Source of the DNA: Brevundimonas sp. M20
GTDB taxonomy: Bacteria > Pseudomonadota > Alphaproteobacteria > Caulobacterales > Caulobacteraceae
DNA length: 64,000 nucleotides
Reading direction: 5' to 3'
Assembly (NCBI RefSeq): GCF_006547065.1
Contig: NZ_CP041243.1
Span: 558,001-622,000 of the forward strand
Numbering within the stretch: position 1 is the first letter of the stretch; each line of letters starts with the position of its first letter. The translations under genes were made by a program, and so were the position numbers. Below are positions 58,700 through 64,000 of the stretch, one piece after another. The notes beneath the pieces were generated by a model that worked only from the letters and a program-made list of their open reading frames with translations, had not been told where the DNA came from and searched no databases.

Positions 58700-59641
58700 T
58701 CAGTCTTCAACGCGGGTGCAGATCAGGATGCACGAGATGCTGACGCCACGCTTGATCGCCCGCTCCAGCGTGTAGCCCGTGACCGGCAGGTTATGGGCGA
58801 TGTCTATGCGGAATCCCTGCGCCTCGACGAAGCTGTGGAACTCCTCGATCTGGCGCCACAGATAGATGTGGTCGGGCGCCGGGCTGTTGATCGGCACATG
58901 GATGAAGATACGGCCGCCGCGCTTCAGGGCGGCATGCAGGCTGCGCAGCGCCAGATCTGGGCGCTCCAGATGCTCCAGCACTTCGCTGATGACGGCGGCG
59001 TCGAACTCGTTGTGGCGCTCAGGCGCCTTCAGGATGTCCTGCTGGACCAGAGCCACCTCGCGGGTGACACCGAGCGTGTGCAAAGCCTCGCGAGTCTCGA
59101 TGATGCTGCCTTCAGAGACGTCCCACGCTTCCAGCGCGGCGACATTGGGCTGCATCGAGGCGAAGTACAGGAAAATGCCGTGGCCCGGCCCGATCTCCAG
59201 ATAGCGGCTGTCGGGCGCCAGCGCCGTCAGGAACTCCTGCCGGAAGACGTCGAAGGCGCGGGCATGCTGGTCCCAGATGATCTGCGAAATCATCAGGCCG
59301 CGCATGTAGCGGCCCATGTATTCGACATTGCTGTAGACTTCGTCATAGGCCTCCTGGAACGTCGACAGCCGATAGCTGCCCTCGCGCTGGAAGTGGATTT
59401 CCTCCTCCAGAAGCCGTTCAGACACCCAGCGATAGTCCTCGACATAAAGGGGCAGTTCACCCTCGCCGATGCTGCGCAGGGAGACGGCGGCCAGTTCCTC
59501 GGTGCGGGCCAGGAAGGCGTCGTCATCGTCGGCGAAACGCTTCTCGACGTATTTCTGATGGTCTGGCCAGAAGGTCAGAAGGGCGCCGACGATGGCGCTC
59601 AGGCCGGGGTAGGGCGCGAGCTTTTCGGCCAGTTCCGTCAC
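58700..59641 (-). CDS. Class I SAM-dependent methyltransferase in the glycan locus
   Basis: 313 residues from GTG 59641, with GAGGGG 6-8 bases upstream. Motif I is YLEIGPGHGIFLYFA, then the acidic WDVSEGSI, and VISEVLEHLERPDLALRSLHAALKRGGRIFIHVPIN of the UbiG/Methyltransf_23 type. The N-terminal 130 residues are all-helical and not recognised. It could methylate a sugar or act on a lipid-linked intermediate. 4 bp upstream of the MaoC gene in the same direction. Confidence 0.85.
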   Translation of the reverse strand: MTELAEKLAPYPGLSAIVGALLTFWPDHQKYVEKRFADDDDAFLARTEELAAVSLRSIGEGELPLYVEDYRWVSERLLEEEIHFQREGSYRLSTFQEAYDEVYSNVEYMGRYMRGLMISQIIWDQHARAFDVFRQEFLTALAPDSRYLEIGPGHGIFLYFASMQPNVAALEAWDVSEGSIIETREALHTLGVTREVALVQQDILKAPERHNEFDAAVISEVLEHLERPDLALRSLHAALKRGGRIFIHVPINSPAPDHIYLWRQIEEFHSFVEAQGFRIDIAHNLPVTGYTLERAIKRGVSISCILICTRVED

Positions 59642-59736
59642 GGATATCCCCTCGTCTTTCCTGACCGCGTCTCCAGTCAGCCGGAAGGGCCTAACCGCTG
59701 CCCGCCGGTGGTGCAAGGCGAGGGGACGGCCCTGCG

Positions 59737-61176
59737 TCAGTTCAACGGCGATCCGTCGTGCCGTCCGCCGCCGGGCGGCATGAACCGGCCGTGCCAGTCC
59801 TCGCCGTCCGGGCCCAGCGCGCGCAACCGCTCGCCCAGCTTGCGGCCCAGCTCGGCGGTGGCCGGATTTGGCCGGGCCGGGTCGAAGCCTTTGAACGAGA
59901 AGAAGTCGGCGTCGAAGCTGCCCTTGAGCAGATTGGCGATAATGCGGGCCTGACGATCCCGCAGCGGCTCGGGCGACGCGCGCCCTGCGACGGTGGCGGG
60001 CAGGGTCTCCAGATCAGCGGTCCCGCGCAGGACCACGAAATCGTCGGCGGTGACGTAGTAGGCCTCGCCCGTCACCGAGATGTTACCCAGCAGGGCCGCC
60101 TGAAGTCCCAGCGTCCCGGTCGCGGTCACGTTGACGCCGCAGCGGGCCAGCAGGGCGTTTCCGCTGACCTCGTAGGGGACGATCACCACGTTCGGGAAGG
60201 CTTTGAGGCGGTCCAGCAACCGGGTCTGGCGGAAGCCGAATTGCAGCGGGTGATCCTTGACGATGATCTGGTAGCCGGCGGCGGTCATCCGGCGCGCGAT
60301 CTCGACCAACATGTCCTCGTGGCGGACCAGATCGAGATCGTCGATCCAGTAGTCGATGGCGGCCTCGGGGAAGAGCTGCAGGCCGTAGAGGACGCGCCTG
60401 TCTTTCGGGAAGGTCTCGACCTTCGCTTCCCAGTCGCTTTCCACCATGCCGGTGACGCGCACGTCGGACCATTTCGCCTTGTGGCCGAGCCACGGCTGGG
60501 CGTCCATGTAGTGGGTATTCAGCCGGTCGCGCCGGGCCCAGGCGTAGAGCTGGAAGAAGGCGGCGCGGATGCGGAAATAGCCCAGCGTCTTCAGAAATCG
60601 CAGGGGGGTATAGGCGGCCTGCCCCTGCACATAGGCGGGGGTGAAAAGAGGGTCGGCGATCTCGCGGATGCGGGCCTCGACATCGGCGGCGTCCGGCTCG
60701 GCGCAGGCGGTGATCAGCTTGCCCCGGTGCATCAGCATGCACATGCCCGGCAGGGCGCTGGCCGTGACCTCGAAATAGGGCAGGCCGCGCTTTCGGGCGA
60801 GGCGGGCCAGAACGTCCTGATTGTAGTTGTCGATCGGGAAGCTGATCACATAGTCCGGCCGGATCGCCTCCAGTTGAATGTGCATGGCGTCCGCCATCGC
60901 CAGCGCCATGGCCGAGGCCTTGCGCACCGGCAGCCAGCGCAGCACCCTGCACCGGGCGATGACGTCCTTCACCTCGGCTGCGCTCAGCAAGGGAGAGGCA
61001 ATGTCGCCCGCGGCGTAACGGCTCCGGTAGGCGGCGTAGTAGTCCTCCGTGATCGAGGCATCGCCCTGATCCCGGCGGTCTGTCAGCACCGTCACCTTGT
61101 CGAAGCCCAGATTGGCGCCGACATGGATCCACCAGTCCTGGGTGCGGTGGATGGCGTAGATCAGGGCGGTGGTCAT
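59737..61176 (-). CDS. Surface-carbohydrate GT-B-like protein (capsule KpsC/KpsS or sialyltransferase-like)
   Basis: 479 residues, no membrane segment. The C-terminal half has QIIVKDHPLQFGFRQ, VVIVPYEVSGNALLARC and TATGTLGLQAALLG (around 352-366), the donor-side pattern of GT-B capsule enzymes such as Kdo transferases and polysialyltransferases. N-terminal YVISFPIDNYNQDVLARLARKRGLPYFEVTAS is common to the group. A sugar-acid acceptor/donor role would suit the nonulosonic acid genes in this locus. Its stop and the flippase gene stop/start overlap by four bases (61173-61176). Confidence 0.65.
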   Translation of the reverse strand: MTTALIYAIHRTQDWWIHVGANLGFDKVTVLTDRRDQGDASITEDYYAAYRSRYAAGDIASPLLSAAEVKDVIARCRVLRWLPVRKASAMALAMADAMHIQLEAIRPDYVISFPIDNYNQDVLARLARKRGLPYFEVTASALPGMCMLMHRGKLITACAEPDAADVEARIREIADPLFTPAYVQGQAAYTPLRFLKTLGYFRIRAAFFQLYAWARRDRLNTHYMDAQPWLGHKAKWSDVRVTGMVESDWEAKVETFPKDRRVLYGLQLFPEAAIDYWIDDLDLVRHEDMLVEIARRMTAAGYQIIVKDHPLQFGFRQTRLLDRLKAFPNVVIVPYEVSGNALLARCGVNVTATGTLGLQAALLGNISVTGEAYYVTADDFVVLRGTADLETLPATVAGRASPEPLRDRQARIIANLLKGSFDADFFSFKGFDPARPNPATAELGRKLGERLRALGPDGEDWHGRFMPPGGGRHDGSPLN

Positions 61177-62411
61177 GACTGCAGTCTTCGGACGGCCCGG
61201 CTGACGAGCACGAGGTAGAGGGCCGAGGTGGCGATGGTGGCGAAAGCGGCGCCGTATACCCCGAACCGCCAGGTCAGGGCCACCAGCAGCACCGCGCCCA
61301 CCGCGAAGGCGACGCCCTGCGAAATCAGAATATGCCGTTCGTCATGGCGGGCGTTCAGGATCAGGGCGTGGAAGTCGGCGGCGGCCCGCAGCATGAAACC
61401 GATCAGAAGCACCCCCATCAGGGCCAGACTCAGATGGAAGCGCTCGGACCAGACGTGACCGGTCATGACATCGGCTCCCCACGCCATCAGCAGCAGCAAG
61501 GGGACGCCTACGACCGTTTTCAGATACTCGCGGAGCACCCGGCGACGCAGATGTGGAATGTCCTGCGTTTTCGCCTCGGTGAAGATGGCGGGGGTGATGC
61601 GATTGAACGAGGCGATGTTGAAGGCCTGATAGGCGAACGACACCAGCAGGGTGTGCCGGAAGTACTGGCCGGTCTGTTCAAAGCTCATCAGCCCGCCGAC
61701 GGCCAGCCGGTCGAATTGCAGGATCAGGATGGCGATCAGGCCGATCAGGAAATGGGTCAGCGACGCCCTGTGCTGGCCCAGGATATCGACGTTGAACCGG
61801 AAGGGTTCGGTCCGCGCCGCGGCCGCGTTCAGCCGGGCGAACAGGACCAGCAGGGCCGTGGTGCACATCACCGCCCCGATCGCCCAAATCTCCATGACGA
61901 ACATCAGGTCGAAGCCGTCGCGAGCGAAGATCGCGTGGTACAGGACCATCAACGCCAGCACGCTGTTCTTGGCCGCGACCACCACCAGCATCGGATAATA
62001 GCGGTGGTTGATCAGGGCGTACTGATAGGCCTGATTGGACAGGTGCTCGCCCAGCACCACGACCACAGCCAGCCCGATGACCAGCCAGCCGGGCTGGGTC
62101 CACAGGGCGATGGCCAGCACGAACAGCGGAACCATGACCGCCCAGTTGAACGCGAAAAATTTCAGCGCCTGCACGACATAGCGGTCGAAGACGCCGTGAT
62201 CCTCGCCGGCCGAGCGGCGCTGGATGTCGATGTGGCGCTCGAAATTGAAGGCGAAGGCGAACAGGCCGACCAGGGTCGCGATCAGGCCGAACCGGCCCGC
62301 CTGCGCGATCTGCAGGCCGTAGGTGGCCGTCAGGATGAAGGCCGCGCGGGTGCCCACATCGACCAGCTTCACCCCGACCAGAAACAGGTCGCGTCGGCGT
62401 TGGGTGGTCAC
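61173..62411 (-). CDS. Polysaccharide flippase, Wzx/MATE-type
   Basis: 412 residues from GTG 62411, overlapping the SDR stop by four bases (GTGA). About 12 membrane helices with polar loops, e.g. GRFGLIATLVGLFAFAFNFERHIDIQRRS, FDRLAVGGLMSFEQTGQYFRHTLL and HLRRRVLREYLKTVVGVPLLLLMAWGADVMTG. This pattern is typical of lipid-linked oligosaccharide flippases that move repeat units to the periplasm for Wzy. Only one flippase is present for two Wzy-like genes. Confidence 0.78.
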   Translation of the reverse strand: MTTQRRRDLFLVGVKLVDVGTRAAFILTATYGLQIAQAGRFGLIATLVGLFAFAFNFERHIDIQRRSAGEDHGVFDRYVVQALKFFAFNWAVMVPLFVLAIALWTQPGWLVIGLAVVVVLGEHLSNQAYQYALINHRYYPMLVVVAAKNSVLALMVLYHAIFARDGFDLMFVMEIWAIGAVMCTTALLVLFARLNAAAARTEPFRFNVDILGQHRASLTHFLIGLIAILILQFDRLAVGGLMSFEQTGQYFRHTLLVSFAYQAFNIASFNRITPAIFTEAKTQDIPHLRRRVLREYLKTVVGVPLLLLMAWGADVMTGHVWSERFHLSLALMGVLLIGFMLRAAADFHALILNARHDERHILISQGVAFAVGAVLLVALTWRFGVYGAAFATIATSALYLVLVSRAVRRLQS

Positions 62412-63220
62412 CAGGCGGTCCACCCGCCGTCCACCGCCAGCACCTGACCGGTGACATAGGAGGAGGCCTCGCTGGCCAGGAACAGAAGCGGCGGCGCCAT
62501 CTCCTCGCCCCGGGCCATCCGGCCCATCGGGACCCGCGAGGAATACAGGTCTCCGAACACGGAGTTCTGGCCGCTGGAGACGCCGCCCGGGACGAGGCAG
62601 TTCACCCGGATGCCCTTGTCGGCCCAGTGGGTCGCCAGCCATTTGGTCAGGCCGACGACGGCCGCCTTGGACGCCGAATAGACGGCCGGGGTGTTGATCG
62701 GGCCGCCGAGATAGTCCGAGCCTTCGTAGATGCGGCTGTCAGGCCCGACGAGGCCATAGATGGAGGCGGTCTGGATCACCCGTCCGCCGCGTCCGGCCTT
62801 AAGCATCTCCCTGCCGACCGCCTGCGCCATCAGGAACATGCCGTCGATATTGACGCTCATCACCTCGCGCCAGACGTCGAGACTGTAGGTCTCGAACGGC
62901 TCGAAGAAGGCGCGCACGTCGGCGGTCTTGGTGGCCGCATTGTTGACCAGCACGTCGATGCGACCGAACCGGGCCATGACCGCATCCACCGCCGTCTGCA
63001 CCGACACGGGATCCGACACGTCGCAGCCGAAGCCGGCGCAGGCGTCGCCGATCTCCGAGGCGGCGGCTTTCGCCGCGTCCTCGAACAGATCCACGACCGC
63101 CACCTGCGCGCCCGCCTCGGCCAGTGCGCGGCAGAACAGCCGGCCGAGGATGCCCGCGCCGCCGGTGACCAGCGCAACCTGTCCGTCCAGTCGCGTCACA
63201 GCGAAGGTGGGCGCGGTCAT
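62408..63220 (-). CDS. Short-chain dehydrogenase in the glycan locus (PtmA-like)
   Basis: 270 residues. VALVTGGAGILGRLF NAD motif, LVNNAATKTADV, and YSASKAAVVGLTKWLATHWADKGIRVNCLVPGG (catalytic Tyr-x-x-x-Lys) then LAVDGGW. Campylobacter PtmA, an SDR of the GDP-legionaminic pathway, belongs to this group, but so do many others. The gene starts within the stop of the class III aminotransferase gene (TGATG) and overlaps the flippase start, so all three are one transcript. Confidence 0.82.
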   Translation of the reverse strand: MTAPTFAVTRLDGQVALVTGGAGILGRLFCRALAEAGAQVAVVDLFEDAAKAAASEIGDACAGFGCDVSDPVSVQTAVDAVMARFGRIDVLVNNAATKTADVRAFFEPFETYSLDVWREVMSVNIDGMFLMAQAVGREMLKAGRGGRVIQTASIYGLVGPDSRIYEGSDYLGGPINTPAVYSASKAAVVGLTKWLATHWADKGIRVNCLVPGGVSSGQNSVFGDLYSSRVPMGRMARGEEMAPPLLFLASEASSYVTGQVLAVDGGWTAW

Positions 63221-64000
63221 CAGTTATGCGTCCGGAAGACCGGCTTGATCGCCGGGCCGTTCAGCTGCGTTTCCACGCCTGCGTCGAGCGCCTTTTTGTA
63301 GACGCCCAGCGCGCCGTCGAAGGCATCCAGCGTCGTGGCCAGTTCTGCGTCGCCGTGGGCCTGCGAAATCGCCAGCCAGGGCATCATCACGCCGCGCTTC
63401 AGCATCTCCTGCGAGAACAGGGTGCGCATGGGCAGGGAGGGCGCGCCCGAGGCGTCGCGGGTCACATAGTTCAGGGCGACCGCCGGACCTTCCATGAAAA
63501 CGTGGTCCTGCAGGCCGTGGCGGCCCGCGACATCGGCGAGACCCGCCTTCAGCTTCGCGCCGTAGGCCCAGATATGGCCCGGGACGTCGTCGGCGGCGTT
63601 GATGCGTGTGGCCTCGACGAAGGCGCCCAGGGCCGGCATTTCCGCGCCGTGGGTCGAGGACAGCAGGAAGGTCCGCTCCATCCCCGGCTTGTCGATGGAG
63701 CCGACCTCCATGAACTCCCGCTTGCCGACGACCGCGGCCAGTGAGAAGCCGTTGGCCATCGCCTTTCCGTAGGTGGCCAGATCAGCCTCGATCCCGAACA
63801 CTTCCTGCGCGCCCTTCAGATGCCAGCGGAAGCCGGTGATCATCTCGTCCAGTATGAACAGGGCGCCGTTGGCGTGGGCCAGATCGCGCACCTGATGCAG
63901 GAATCCGCCGGCATGGTGGTCGGGCCCGGAATTCGGTTCGGGCGGCAGGCCCGGATCACCGTTGGCGAGGTGCGGCCAGATGTGGGTCGAGGGCTCCAGC
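63220..64000 (-). CDS. Class III aminotransferase, glutamate-1-semialdehyde type (partial, runs off right edge)
   Basis: The 3' 260 codons of a gene whose start is beyond the window. The PLP-binding site is complete: FILDEMITGFRWHLKGAQEVFG (Asp at the pyridine N) and the Schiff-base Lys in TYGKAMANGFS. Such class III enzymes in surface-glycan loci are often annotated as glutamate-1-semialdehyde aminomutase, but act on amino sugars or small precursors. The upstream part EPSTHIWPHLANGDPGLPPEPNSGPDHH is open to the edge. Its stop overlaps the SDR start (TGATG). Confidence 0.85.
   Translation of the reverse strand, partial: LEPSTHIWPHLANGDPGLPPEPNSGPDHHAGGFLHQVRDLAHANGALFILDEMITGFRWHLKGAQEVFGIEADLATYGKAMANGFSLAAVVGKREFMEVGSIDKPGMERTFLLSSTHGAEMPALGAFVEATRINAADDVPGHIWAYGAKLKAGLADVAGRHGLQDHVFMEGPAVALNYVTRDASGAPSLPMRTLFSQEMLKRGVMMPWLAISQAHGDAELATTLDAFDGALGVYKKALDAGVETQLNGPAIKPVFRTHN

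Overview
The window is one continuous GC-rich chromosomal segment from an alphaproteobacterium, most likely a member of Caulobacterales close to Brevundimonas. This rests on base composition, on short or GTG/TTG starts with overlapping stops, and on gene types typical of that group: a TonB receptor beside PepSY/ApbE genes, a two-motif aspartic protease, FkbH/MBOAT surface-glycan genes and nonulosonic acid genes. No tRNA, rRNA, CRISPR array, transposase, integrase or phage gene was seen. The genus call is inference, not a database result.

Left part (1-30.7 kb), mostly housekeeping and envelope genes. A minus-strand operon (6832 down to 1) encodes a hybrid histidine kinase, a TonB-dependent receptor, a PepSY membrane protein, DUF2271 and DUF4198 periplasmic proteins and an ApbE flavinyltransferase; it looks like a metal (probably iron) uptake and reduction set. 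Next come a divergent peptidoglycan-recycling pair (Mpl-like ligase and LD-carboxypeptidase), an aspartic protease, proB-proA, a zinc metallopeptidase, a METTL20-like methyltransferase, a protein resembling the front domain of an AAA+ ATPase without the ATPase, a fatty acid desaturase, a membrane-protein/XRE-regulator/hydrolase operon behind a direct-repeat control region, ubiA with a DUF3298-type lipoprotein, amtB, an M16 protease, DoxX, a UDP-glucuronate 4-epimerase-like enzyme, and an alpha-glucosidase divergent from a sugar transporter.

Right part (31-64 kb) is almost entirely surface polysaccharide. From 31 to 42 kb lies an export machine: a Wzy/WaaL-type protein, a small membrane protein, a TPR/lectin-like protein, the Wzc tyrosine kinase, VanZ, a PDZ-M48 lipoprotein, Wza, the CpsB phosphatase and a fused GDP-mannose pyrophosphorylase/AGE epimerase. 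From 42 to 50 kb, PglF, PglE, PglD and PglC homologues would make UDP-diNAc-bacillosamine and load it on the lipid carrier. LegG/NeuC and LegI/NeuB homologues would divert the same nucleotide sugar to legionaminic acid. No CMP-sugar synthetase is present, so it should lie outside. From 50 to 55 kb an ACP-FkbH-MBOAT-SGNH operon looks like a system that builds a short acyl (probably glyceryl) thioester and puts it on the glycan. From 55 to 64 kb are a second Wzy, a 2OG dioxygenase, two SDRs, a MaoC hydratase, a methyltransferase, a capsule-type GT-B protein, a Wzx flippase and the end of a class III aminotransferase; the locus continues past the right edge.

Most notable: the CBS-pair/aminotransferase fusion at 44.8-46.3 kb, the acyl-decoration operon at 50-55 kb, and two intergenic elements made of facing 7-base repeat arrays, each between convergent genes, with different heptamer sequences but the same layout.
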